This document shows, in pieces, positions 36,601 through 46,111 of a stretch of DNA of 64,000 bases (its first letter is position 1; every line of letters starts with the position of its first letter). The DNA comes from Paraescarpia echinospica. Taxonomy: Eukaryota > Annelida > Polychaeta > Sabellida > Siboglinidae. The stretch is taken from positions 2,584,270-2,648,269 of the forward strand of contig CM034538.1 in NCBI GenBank assembly GCA_020002185.1, given 5' to 3'. Position numbers and translations under genes: made by a program. The notes under the pieces are model-generated. The model was not told where the DNA came from, did no database searches, and saw nothing but the letters and a program-made list of their open reading frames with translations.

Positions 36601-39600
36601 GACAGTGCATGCGGACAGTGCAAGCGTGTGCAGATACTTGTCTGCATGCACATGCAAATGTGTGTTGTGCGTGTGAGTTTAAAAAAATTAGAATGTTAAT
36701 GAAGTTGCGAAGTTGAGACGCGTGTCAAGTTGAGACTTGCGTGTAAAGTTAAGATTTGCGTGTCAAGTTGAGACTTGCGTGTCAAGTTGAGACGTGCGTG
36801 TCAAGTTGAGACTTGCGTGTCAAGTTGAGACTTGCGTGTCAAGTTGAGACTTGCATGTGAAGTTGACACTGAATTTGAGACTGTGGTGTTGACACTGTGT
36901 TGAAGTTGAGACTTTGTGTGAAGTTGACACAGTGTTAAGTTGAGCTTTTTGTGTGAAATTAAGACTTGCGTGTGAAGTTGACACTTGCATGTACTGTTGA
37001 GACTTGTGTTGTCAGACCACCAGAAAAAGACAGCGGAGGTGGACGGGTGTACGGGGGCAGTGGGCGGGGGTAACACAGCCACTGACCGACTGTCCAAGGT
37101 GCTCAGTCAGACCGTGCCCCTGCTTGGACAGCAGGCCAAAGGTCAGTAGCATCCTGCATTTTATGGACTGTTTGTGGACATTCCTAGACCCCCTTGTCAC
37201 CTTTGGTCATGTTGGCATGTACAGTAAAATTGTATTCATTTTTACAAGGACTCCCTAGGAATAGTAGGATGTTGCATCTATGATAATTGTTGTTAATTTA
37301 GAGATGGCAGTGTTAAAGGGAGGTTGTCTGTTTTGTCTGTTAGTTTAGAGGTAGCACTGTTAAACGGAGGTTGTCTGTTTTGTCTGTTAATTTAGAGGTT
37401 GTCTGCTTTTTCTATTATTTTAGAGGTTGCAGTGTTAAAGGGAGGTTGTCTGTATTGTCTATTAATTTAGAGGTTGCAGTGTTAAAGGGAGGTTGTCTGT
37501 ACTGTCTGTTAATTTAGAGGTTGCAGTGTTACTATTGCATTCCAAATAAGTGTGCAGGTCAGAATAACAGTATAGGGTGGACATGCCTCGGAATTTTAAT
37601 GAGAGTAAAACGGTATAGGTTGGAATAACATAGTATAGGGCGAAAAATTCTCGAAATTATAATAAGAGTATAGGACGGAATAATAGTATAGGGTGGAAAT
37701 TTCTCTAAATTATAATAAGAGTACAGGGTGGAATAAGAGTATAGGGTGGAAATTTCTTGGAATTATAATAAAAGTACACCTTGGAATAATAGCATAAGCC
37801 AATAATAATGCGGAATTAAGTTGCAATGTGTGTATTTATAATTCTAATTGGTGTCTATTTGACAATGTAACAACATAATTATAGGCAAACAGGAATTATC
37901 TACATCAAACAATAATACCGTATATTAAATCAAACGTCGAAACAAATCTCCAAACATAACGCTCCATTTAGTTTGTCTCAGACTCAGTGATTAGTAGTTT
38001 AACACTAATTGATATACAGCCTGTATGTTGAAAACAGCAAATGAAATATATCTATAATTATTAGTATTACATTAATAGAAACAATGCAAAATTCTGCCTG
38101 ATATTCTTTAAGATAATATTATAGTTAATTCCGCCAGGCCTGCCACCCCTAAATACATAGATGGAGTGATCCACTATGGCTTGTTAACCATGTAGCTCTG
38201 CTGTGTAGCATCGAGGTCACTACTGCAGTGAGGATTGTCTGGTGACGTCACATCGCAAATTTGCCTACGAAACGTCATTAATCATGCTTTATTGCTCAGC
38301 CCTAGACTGCGAGATTCGCAATTTACTAGCCATAATACTAACGTCCCGACCAAAACATGATCCCAATAAAATATAACAAACCTTTATATTTAGCACACAG
38401 GTTCCCTAAGTGCTCCTTTTGTGCATAAGTGTATTTTTTCAATTTGTTAGTGAAAAGATCGCTATCTGCCATGATTGGTGTGGTGACCGGCGTAAACAGC
38501 GTCGCCGTAAGAACGAAGAGCACTGCGCGTTTGGCTTCGTCGATTTGCCGGCAAGAATAATTTTTATATATACATATTTCTCATAACATTGTATCGGTGA
38601 TGCAAATAAATACATGTAGTGCCTTGTAAAAACTGTATAAGGTTGAACAAACAACAGTAAATAACCGTAGACCCAAACAAAAATGTATAGGGTGGAACTG
38701 CCAACATTAAATAAGCGTACAGACCCGAATCAGACTGTATAGGTTGGCATTTTTTGTCCAAATAAATAGCCGTACATATACGCTTATTTGGAATGCAATA
38801 GTAAAAGGAGGTTGTCTGTTATTTTAGAGGTTGCCGTGTAAAAGGGAGGTTGTCTGTTTTGTCTGTTAATTTAGAGGCTGCACTTGCAGTGTTAAAGGGA
38901 GGTTGTCTGTTTTGTCTGTTAATTTAGAGGTTGTACTTGCAGTGTTAAAGGGAGGTTGTCTGTTTTTGTCTGTTAATTTAGAGGTTGCACTTGCAGTGTT
39001 AAAGGGAGGTTGTCTGTTTTCTGTATTAATTTAGAGGTTGCACTTGCAGTGTTAAAGGAGGTTGTCTGTTTTCTGTATTAATTTAGAGGTGGCAGTGTTA
39101 AAGGAGGTTGTCTGTTTTCTGTATTAATTTAGAGGTTGCAGTGTTAAAGGGAGGTTGTCTGTTTTCTGTATTAATTTAGAGGTGGCAGTGTTAAAGGAGG
39201 TTGTCTGTTTTCTGTATTAATTTAGAGGTGGCAGTATTAAAGGAGGTTGTCTGTTTTCTGTATTAATTTAGAGGTTGCAGTGTTAAAGGGAGGTTGTCTG
39301 TTTTCTGTATTAATTTAGAGGTGGCAGTGTTAAAGGAGGTTGTCTGTTTTCTGTATTAATTTAGAGGTGGCAGTGTTAAAGGGAGGTTGTCTGTTTTCTG
39401 TATTAATTTAGAGGTGGCAGTGTTAAAGGGAGGTTGTCTGTTTTCTGTATTAATTTAGAGGTGGCAGTGTTAAAGGAGGTTGTCTGTTTTCTGTATTAAT
39501 TTAGAGGTGGCAGTGTTAAAGGGAGGTTGTCTGTTTTCTGTATTAATTTAGAGGTGGCAGTGTTAAAGGGAGGTTGTCTGTTTTCTGTATTAATTTAGAG

Positions 39601-42600
39601 GTGGCAGTGTTAAAGGGAGGTTGTCTGTTTTCTGTATTAATTTAGAGGTGGCAGTGTTAAAGGGAGGTTGTCTGTTTTCTGTATTAATTTAGAGGTGGCA
39701 GTGTTAAAGGGAGGTTGTCTGTTTTCTGTAATTAAGGTTTAGAGGTGGCAGTGTTAAAGGAGGTTGTCTGTTTTCTGTATTAATTTAGAGGTGGCAGTGT
39801 TAAAGGAGGTTGTCTGTTTTCTGTATTAATTTAGAGGTTGCAGTGTGTTAAAGGGAGGTTGTCTGTTTTCTGTATTAATTTAGAGGTGGCAGTGTTAAAG
39901 GAGGTTGTCTGTTTTCTGTATTAATTTAGAGGTGGCAGTGTTAAAGGAGGTTGTCTGTTTTCTGTATTAATTTAGAGGTTGCAGTGTTAAAGGGAGGTTG
40001 TCTGTTTTCTGTATTAATTTAGAGGTGGCAGTGTTAAAGGAGGTTGTCTGTTTTCTGTATTAATTTAGAGGTGGCAGTGTTAAAGGGAGGTTGTCTGTTT
40101 TCTGTATTAATTTAGAGGTGGCAGTGTTAAAGGGAGGTTGTCTGTTTTCTGTATTAATTTAGAGGTGGCAGTGTTAAAGGGAGGTTGTCTGTTTTCTGTA
40201 TTAATTTAGAGGTGGCAGTGTTAAAGGGAGGTTGTCTGTTTTCTGTATTAATTTAGAGGTGGCAGTGTTAAAGGGAGGTTGTCTGTTTTCTGTATTAATT
40301 TAGAGGTGGCAGTGTTAAAGGGAGGTTGTCTGTTTTCTGTATTAATTTAGAGGTGGCAGTGTTAAAGGGAGGTTGTCTGTTTTCTGTATTAATTTAGAGG
40401 TGGCAGTGTTAAAGGAGGTTGTCTGTTTTCTGTATTAATTTAGAGGTGGCAGTGTTAAAGGGAGGTTGTCTGTTTTCTGTATTAATTTAGAGGTGGCAGT
40501 GTTAAAGGGAGGTTGTCTGTTTTCTGTTTAATTTAGAGGTGGCAGTGTTAAAGGGAGGTTGTCTGTTTTCTGTATTAATTTAGAGGTGGCAGTGTTAAAG
40601 GGAGGTTGTCTGTTTTCTGTATTAATTTAGAGGTGGCAGTGTTAAAGGGAGGTTGTCTGTTTTCTGTTTTAATTTAGAGGTGGCAGTGTTAAAGGAGGTT
40701 GTCTGTTTTCTGTATTAATTTAGAGGTGGCAGTGTTAAAGGAGGTTGTCTGTTTTCTGTATTAATTTAGAGGTTGCAGTGTTAAAGGGAGGTTGTCTGTT
40801 TTCTGTATTAATTTAGAGGTGGCAGTGTTAAAGGAGGTTGTCTGTTTTCTGTATTAATTTAGAGGTGGCAGTGTTAAAGGGAGGTTGTCTGTTTTCTCTA
40901 TTAATTTAGAGGTTGCAGTGTTAAACAAAAGGGAGGTTGTCTGTTTTCTGTATTAATTCAGAGGCTGCAGTATTTAAGGGTGGTTGTCTGTGTTTTCTGT
41001 TAATTACTATAATGCTCCTAAGACTTCCTGGGATATACTAAATTTGTTGAAGGTATTATCCCTGGGGTATACTAGATGTGTAACTGTTGAAGGTATTACC
41101 CCAGTCTAGTCGGGTTTAATAATAAGTGCAAAACAGTGTTCGCAGTTTGAATTTTATGTTCTGCAAAACCTGTCGAAATGTAAAGATAACATTTAGATTA
41201 TAAACAACTCTGTCTGCAATGATATGGATGCTGTCTGGTTTAACTGTAACGCTCTTTGATATTCAGCACAGTCACGATGTTCCCACAATTCAGCAAACTG
41301 CCTGTCAGTAATTACATCCATGTTGATTGCAGGTGTGGGAACAGACACTTCACTGTAAGAGTCTATCCTATTGTGGTGTGTGTTCTAGAAGAGTTGAGTT
41401 CCAAGGAGTCATCGACTGACCCACTGACCGAGACTGTCCAAGTGACCACTGGCACATCCACTGACAACACCTCAACCAGCGACGATGGGTCCCTCACACC
41501 GACACGCTCGCCGGGGGGCACCACCAACTGTAACAAGAGGTAGCGTGTCGCAGCGTCGCACACCGACATTCAACCATATGTGGAGAGAAGTGTCACAGAA
41601 TGAGCTGTGTTTGTAATGGCGACATGACAAGTTGACTCCAGCTCCAAGCAGACTCCAGTTGTTCACTTCACTATATTTGCCAAACATTAACTGGAAATAT
41701 AACTTGCTGACAAATTAGTATTTGCTCCTACTTAACTGCACATATTTTGTGTCTTTTGATTAGAAACAGACGTTCCAATTGTATAAGTTTAAACATTATA
41801 AATGGAAGAGCTACCCGATAAATGCAGAAATGATGCTAGGGACATCAGTGAAGTGTATGTATGACCACCTTACTGTTGCCAAGGACATCAGTGAAGTGTA
41901 TGTATGACCAGATTACTGTTGCCAGGGACATCAGTGAAGTGTATGTATGACCAGATTACTGTTGCCAGGGACATCAGTGAAGTGTATGTATGACCACATT
42001 ACTGTTGTCAGGGACATCAGTGAAGTGTATGTATGACCACCTTACTGTTGCCAGGGACATCAGTGAAGTGCATGATGCTGACAGACCAGTGCAGACGACA
42101 AAGAAGAGGTGTTTTAAGTGTAACTGCAAACTGGAGCTTGCCCTGCGTGAGATTGGCAAATGTAAATGTGGTGAGTGATCAGCCGAGCATACAGCTTGAC
42201 TAGGGGGCCGTTTCACTTAGATAATGAGCTTGTAAGGAAGGAATTTTATACATGTAGTTTAGTAACCAAATATTGAGCCAGATGTACATATGATAAATGG
42301 CAAGAGACTTAATCGAGAGAACTTGGGTTAAAATCCTGTGCTGTTGTCAAACTTTGGGCAAGTTTGTTCACTCTGTGTTGCGCCAGTTCACTCGACTGTA
42401 TGAATGAGCACCTGGCTATACAGTGGTGGATATTTGTCTTTGCGCACTAATTACCATGGCTGAACGCTTCCCAGGAATGGATTAGCTGGCAAAGTGTGCA
42501 AATTAAAGAAAAGAATCTCGCTCATTTGACGTGTTTGTTGTTTCAGACTATGTATTCTGTCCAACGCACCGACTGCCAGAGCAGCACGGCTGTACATACG

Positions 42601-42698
42601 ACCACAAGAAGATGGGACGACTTGAGGCTCGCGCGAAAATGATCAATCCCAAGAGGCATATGGGCACCTCGCTGAAACGCATCGACTCAGACTCGTAG
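24683..42698 (+). CDS. ZFAND3: AN1-type zinc finger protein 3 (A20 + AN1), six coding exons
   Basis: Coding exons: 24683-24732, 36462-36502, 37016-37141, 41389-41539, 42085-42170 and 42547-42698 (50+41+126+151+86+152 = 606 nt, 201 residues). Every intron has GT..AG ends and the phases match throughout. Residues about 10-30 form an A20-type finger split by intron 1 ([10 protein letters not shown], then [13 protein letters not shown]). The middle is a Ser/Thr-rich linker. The last 80 residues form an AN1 finger ([11 protein letters not shown]...CKCDYVFC, then [13 protein letters not shown]), matching vertebrate ZFAND3 (227 residues) in order and wording. The vertebrate CxCG-Y is CKCDY here. Such proteins are thought to bind zinc and act in ubiquitin- or transcription-linked control; the exact role is not deducible here. 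Intron 1 is 11.7 kb and full of mobile elements. Introns 1-4 each hold a minisatellite upstream of the acceptor. Confidence 0.95.
25197..25790 (-). mobile_element. LINE 3' end, antisense, in ZFAND3 intron 1
   Basis: The minus strand reads [16 protein letters not shown] (about 25680-25725) and, after frameshifts, [20 protein letters not shown] (about 25360-25410). These are the usual C-terminal LINE blocks (LEYAxxVWNP..., FxxRxVxxWNxLP). Only the 3' end is present. Confidence 0.7.
25799..28745. mobile_element. hAT-like element arms enclosing a LINE
   Basis: The left arm begins GATTCCAACTCCGATTCCGG and continues in GGAATC/GAGTCGG-type units to about 25935. The right arm (about 28660-28742) is its degenerate reverse complement, ending CCGGAGTTGGAATTGGAAAT. 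GGAATC-rich inverted arms are typical of small hAT elements. The LINE at 25937-28380 sits between them, as expected for an insertion into such an element. Confidence 0.5.
25937..28380 (+). mobile_element. CR1-like LINE, nearly full RT, decayed, in ZFAND3 intron 1
   Basis: Opens with the endonuclease end ([16 protein letters not shown]). The linker and RT fingers (26197-26925) include [15 protein letters not shown] and [20 protein letters not shown]. After a stop at 26923 comes [16 protein letters not shown], a frameshift near 27150, and the 342-codon ORF 27170-28198 with [20 protein letters not shown]. The catalytic box is mutated (FADYL for FADDT). The tail holds [35 protein letters not shown] and [15 protein letters not shown] (TTA)n 3' end is near 28370. 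The 5' end is truncated. Confidence 0.9.
28800..29700. other. No gene recognised (ZFAND3 intron 1)
   Basis: Moderately GC-rich around 29080-29330, with an open plus frame of 112 codons, but without start context, splice sites or a known motif. Confidence 0.4.
29720..31140 (+). mobile_element. Rex1/CR1-like LINE, decayed, in ZFAND3 intron 1
   Basis: Pieces in order: a [12 protein letters not shown] block (29755), [19 protein letters not shown] (30196) with [12 protein letters not shown], then [20 protein letters not shown] (30454) and [16 protein letters not shown] (30585), then [19 protein letters not shown] (30780) and [19 protein letters not shown] (30958). The ordering and the LPSGRR block are typical of Rex1-like LINEs. 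Several stops and frameshifts are present and the catalytic box region is lost. Confidence 0.8.
31157..34423 (+). mobile_element. AGTCC-type interspersed element, copy 1
   Basis: Begins TTTTTAGTCCTTTGGCCGAA and ends with AGTCCAAAGGACTTC, then GGGCCACTTGGCCC and TTTTTA. The ends hold AGTCCTTTGG and CCAAAGGACT as inverted repeats. The left part contains repeated blocks of about 130-200 bp (CAGCAACTTTTTCTCTAATT, CTATGCACGAGAAATCTG-like). It matches two other copies in this window. No intact ORF. It lies in ZFAND3 intron 1. Confidence 0.8.
31858..31972. repeat. Three tandem 37-bp units
   Basis: Three near-identical units of about 37 bp with the core CCTGTAGGTGACAAACATAG lie inside AGTCC-type copy 1. 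They are absent from the corresponding place in the other two copies, so this is a local expansion. Confidence 0.9.
35088..36172. repeat. Minisatellite, 46-bp unit, about 23 copies (ZFAND3 intron 1)
   Basis: The core is GTCATTTGTACATAACATTA, preceded by TTGAGTCGAGG. Variants are TCCTACC or TCCTCCC at the junction and a shorter form lacking one ACATTA near 35740-35790 and 36090-36150. The array ends about 290 bp before exon 2. Confidence 0.97.
36700..37010. repeat. Minisatellite, about 19-bp unit (ZFAND3 intron 2)
   Basis: The core GTCAAGTTGAGACTTGCGT is regular at 36720-36860 and degenerates (GTGTGAAGTTGACACT) towards 37010. It runs directly into the exon 3 acceptor (TTGTGTTGTCAG at 37015). 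Confidence 0.93.
37282..37531. repeat. Minisatellite of ZFAND3 intron 3, left part
   Basis: About five diverged units of the same 46-bp repeat as at 38802-40995 (core TTAATTTAGAGGTTGCAGTG then TTAAAGGGAGGTTGTCTG). The array is cut at 37531 by a transposon. Confidence 0.93.
37532..38801. mobile_element. TA-flanked inverted-repeat DNA element (1270 bp) inside a minisatellite
   Basis: The ends are CTATTGCATTCCAAATAAG at left and the reverse complement CTTATTTGGAATGCAATAG at right, flanked by TA on both sides. Removing the element and one TA restores the minisatellite unit (CAGTGT-TA-AAGG). Sub-terminal tandem motifs GAATAATAGTATAGGGTGGA repeat several times on the left and appear again on the right. 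The centre holds a GTGACGTCACATC block at about 38240 and a minus-strand ORF (38523-38338, starting at a non-ATG codon) of 61 codons with no known motif. It is probably non-autonomous and related to TA-targeting (Tc/mariner-like) elements. Confidence 0.85.
38802..40995. repeat. Minisatellite, 46-47 bp unit, about 47 copies (ZFAND3 intron 3)
   Basis: The core is TCTGTATTAATTTAGAGGTG then GCAGTGTTAAAGGGAGGTTG. Sub-variants are AAAGGAGG against AAAGGGAGG and GGTTGC against GGTGGC. The first few units carry an extra CACTTGCAG. The central units are almost identical, implying recent homogenisation, while the edges are diverged. It ends about 400 bp before exon 4. Confidence 0.97.
41832..42076. repeat. 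Minisatellite, about 43-bp unit, six copies (ZFAND3 intron 4)
   Basis: The core ACATCAGTGAAGTGTATGTA is followed by TGACCACMTTACTGTTGCCAGGG. The last unit is cut short (AAGTGCATGATGCTGACAG) and supplies the acceptor of exon 5 at 42084. Confidence 0.95.
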
Positions 42699-44587
42699 GG
42701 ATGTGAGAGCCACGGAGGACAATGTGTGTGTTTATTGTGACCTACTAGACTCATGAGGATTGCTGTGTGACAACTACTTCTACCCTGGGTCCGTGCAGAA
42801 GACAAAGTTCTCTGCAGATTCTGTGTTGGAATGTGCATCAAGCCGTTCTATTGAGCCTGACAAAAACTGAGAGCATGTGAATCAGACAGGGTCCTACCCT
42901 AGTGTCCCACTGATTGTGTGACAAACTATTGGGCGATGCGTACGACGGGTTTGAGAGGCGGAGACAGGCAGTGCCCCAGAGAGAATATGCTAAGTGACAT
43001 TTGAACGACAAATTGCAGACTTGCATTATGTATCGACGTGGCTGGTTTGATAACATTCTTCCTATTTATGTATTTGAGTGATTTACCAGCGCCGTTTCTG
43101 AACAAAAGGTTTGTGTGAAGGAACACGAAGATGTTGCAGCTGTCCAGTGCCAATCAGAGGCATTCTGCTAATTGCAGCGATTCAACAACCTTGATCATTC
43201 AAAGTTGCTGTTCCCCCAAGATATCTAACAAACATTTTGTGGTATTTCTGCATGGATGTGTGGGCTGAAATCACGTTTTATTTTAGTGGAATACCTCTAC
43301 ATGTCTATATATTGCTCCAGTTATAATTCTTATCTAGGCTCAGAGTGGTATCAAAACTATCTGGCGCAAGGATATTTGGCATGAGCTAGGACAAGAGTGG
43401 CAACACTTGTATATGAAAAGTAACTTGAATGACAATTGTGTGGTTGCAACACACTAAAAGGCGTTATTCCAGGGTTTCGGAAACCCTAAATTTATTGGCC
43501 TTGTGTGTAAAGGATGGTTTACCTATCCCCTAACATACTACCGAGGGGTAGTTTTGTTTATTCAGACATTGTCGAGTCCATCTGGTCGACATAGATGATG
43601 GCTGAACTGAATGTGTACAAATATTAGTTGACCCGTGTATCCGTAAGAGTTTTTCTGAGCACCAATAATGCAAGTGGACATATGTTGTCAATTCACGGAT
43701 ACTTACAACAGTACGCTACAAATTCACTGTTAAACAGCGGCACGATATTCTCTCAAGTACAGCTGTTGCAGTGTGCATCACAAAATTCTAAGCAGACTAT
43801 TGATTGTGATTTTAAATGAACCTTCCAACCATGGAATCAAAGTGATTTATACCTGTGCACTAGCGATCTGGACAGTATCTTAATATTATTAATTTAATTG
43901 GTTAATTACTATTCAGTAATGTATTACTACAGTGTAACTTCGCTACTAAGGCCGCGTAGGAGCCAAAGTAATCTACATTATAATTAATAGACACACTACG
44001 AATTGATTTGTGAATATGAAATAGCTTCACCTTTTTACAAGCTACCTAGGTGCACTGTCAGTGTAAAGGTATATCCTCATTTATTGGGGGAATTTTAAAA
44101 GAACTTGATCAGTATTGTGCTGGAAAGTTTGCAGTTCTTGTGGAGTGGATTCTTTGTGGTGGCTGCTGTAAATATTGTGGTGGATTGACTAATTAACATA
44201 TTTTAACAGTAGTTCTAACATAAATGACTGCAGTTATTTTAGTGTGTACTTAACGATGTGATGTCGCAGGAGTTGCCGTAAGCGACAGCAACTTGTAGTT
44301 GGTCTTCTGCGTTAACACGCAGAGAAACCAGGTCTTTACATAAAGAGATCATTTTTTTAAAACACTTGGATATCATATAAGCAATACGTTTTAGTACAGC
44401 TCCATAGGACAGAATATTCTTCTTTGAACGGTCATGACTACTCTACTAACGCTGTCTGTTGTATCTAGGAAATGAGAGATTATTTTATGCATATGTACTT
44501 GTGAAATACAGTTGCCGAGATGAAAATTATGCATGTCTTCTTTTTCTTTGACACAATCAATGGACATTGGTATTGTTTTGGAATTAT
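42699..44587 (+). other. Probable ZFAND3 3' UTR and intergenic DNA
   Basis: No ORF or repeat is recognised. No canonical plus-strand AATAAA was seen until 44670-44675, which already lies within the 3' UTR of the convergent FKBP2 gene. The end of the ZFAND3 transcript is therefore uncertain. Confidence 0.4.
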
Positions 44588-44593
44588 TTTATT
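44588..44593 (-). terminator. FKBP2: FKBP2 polyadenylation signal (AATAAA)
   Basis: The minus strand reads GAATAAAATAATTCC, 205 bp beyond the FKBP2 stop codon. It is the first canonical hexamer downstream. Confidence 0.6.
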
Positions 44594-44797
44594 CAACAAC
44601 ATTTACAAGTAAATTTACAACTGAGCTTGACAAATATAAATCATTACTGTGTAAAAAATACTTTCATGCAATAAACCAGGGCTAGTATGAAACTAGCAAC
44701 AGTGAATTGGTAACCTTGAACTATTTGACCTATGTGACCTTGAACTACGACCTGACACTGATCAGCAGTTGCCTCCTGGATGGCAGTTACTTGACCC

Positions 44798-46077
44798 CTA
44801 CAGTTCATCCTTGCGTTCAATCGATAGCAGCTCAACTTCAAACACCAGTGTTGCGCCACCTGTGAGAAACAAATCAAAACAACTCATGAACAATTTGTCT
44901 TCAGACAGTCCAGGTTCTTTCAATTTAAATGTTATTTAAGCAATTTTTTTTAAATATTAATGGTCTTCCTGCACCTAAGTACTTAAATGTCAGTAGCTGG
45001 ATGAAATTTTAAATAGAACGCAATAAAACTGTTACTCATTCACATAAAAGAAAAAATGGGCCAAGAGGCCCTGAAGTCCTTTGGACTAATACGTCTATAT
45101 GTGACCTCGGCTGACCAAATGAGTGATAAGTCGGAAAAATTGTAACATTGTTTTCTTACATTCTTGTAAAGGTTTGGTAGGGTGCTTTACACGGTTTCAA
45201 AAATTATGACTTACAAAAATTGGCGAAGTTATGGAGCATTGAACATGGTAAGGGTCAAAAAGTAAAAATGAAGAAAATGGCTGTTGAAGTTTTACATTAT
45301 TAATATATGCAAATGGATTGCATGGCAATATTACATGCATGACATTCAAATGTGGCACACAGTATGTATGTTATGTTGCAATGATACACTGGAAGTACAA
45401 ATGTGCTGCTACAAAAACTTATCACGTTATGCCAGATTATGTCTTTATGTGTAAAACTAAGAGAACAGATTATTTGAGAGCAAAAAGTAGACTTACTGTT
45501 TGACACAATTTAAAACCTACAGGCAACTGTCCAGTTTAACAGGGTTAGTGCCTTAATGCTGTCTGTTGACACAAGCTTCTGCCAGTGACTAATTACAGAT
45601 TAGTCACAGTTTCCATCAAACAATAGCAGGCAGAGAATCTTAGCTCCACAGCTGGGTGTAATACACAATTGATAAATATAGCTACTCTGAGGTAGACAAT
45701 TAATTTTAGTTAGCAAATTTAGCATTTTAGGGGATTAGAATGATTCAATCAAATACATATGTATAGTGGCACTACCACATGAAATGTCTATGAACAATTA
45801 GAGAAAAAGTTACTGAACAATTTTGGAATAAAAGGCAAAATGTGAACATTTTCCAGTTTTGGGATCCTTTTTGGGGGCCATTACACATAAACAGACCATT
45901 CACACAAGATGACATACTAATGCAAATCAAAAACAAAAAGGCATGTGGTATTGATAATGTTATAAATGAATACTTAAAAGCAGCCCCACAGAACTAATTA
46001 TAGTTATTGTCAAGATGTTTTACCTAGTTCTATTATCTGACATTGTGCCAACAGATTGGTGTATTGGGATCATTAAG

Positions 46078-46111
<34 letters not shown>

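Noticed and set aside
41256..41543. The full 95-codon open frame before ZFAND3 exon 4 as coding
   Set aside because: Only the part after the acceptor TGTTCTAG (41389 on) fits the phase left by exon 3 and the composition of the protein. The upstream part is intron.
42974..43153. Small minus-strand ORFs in the ZFAND3 3' region as an antisense gene
   Set aside because: They are short, have no motif, no splice signals and ordinary composition.
44705..44760. Two TAGTTCAAGGTYAC-like motifs (minus strand) in the FKBP2 3' UTR as nuclear-receptor response elements
   Set aside because: The half-site resemblance (TCAAGGTCA) is real, but two short matches in a 3' UTR are too weak to call.
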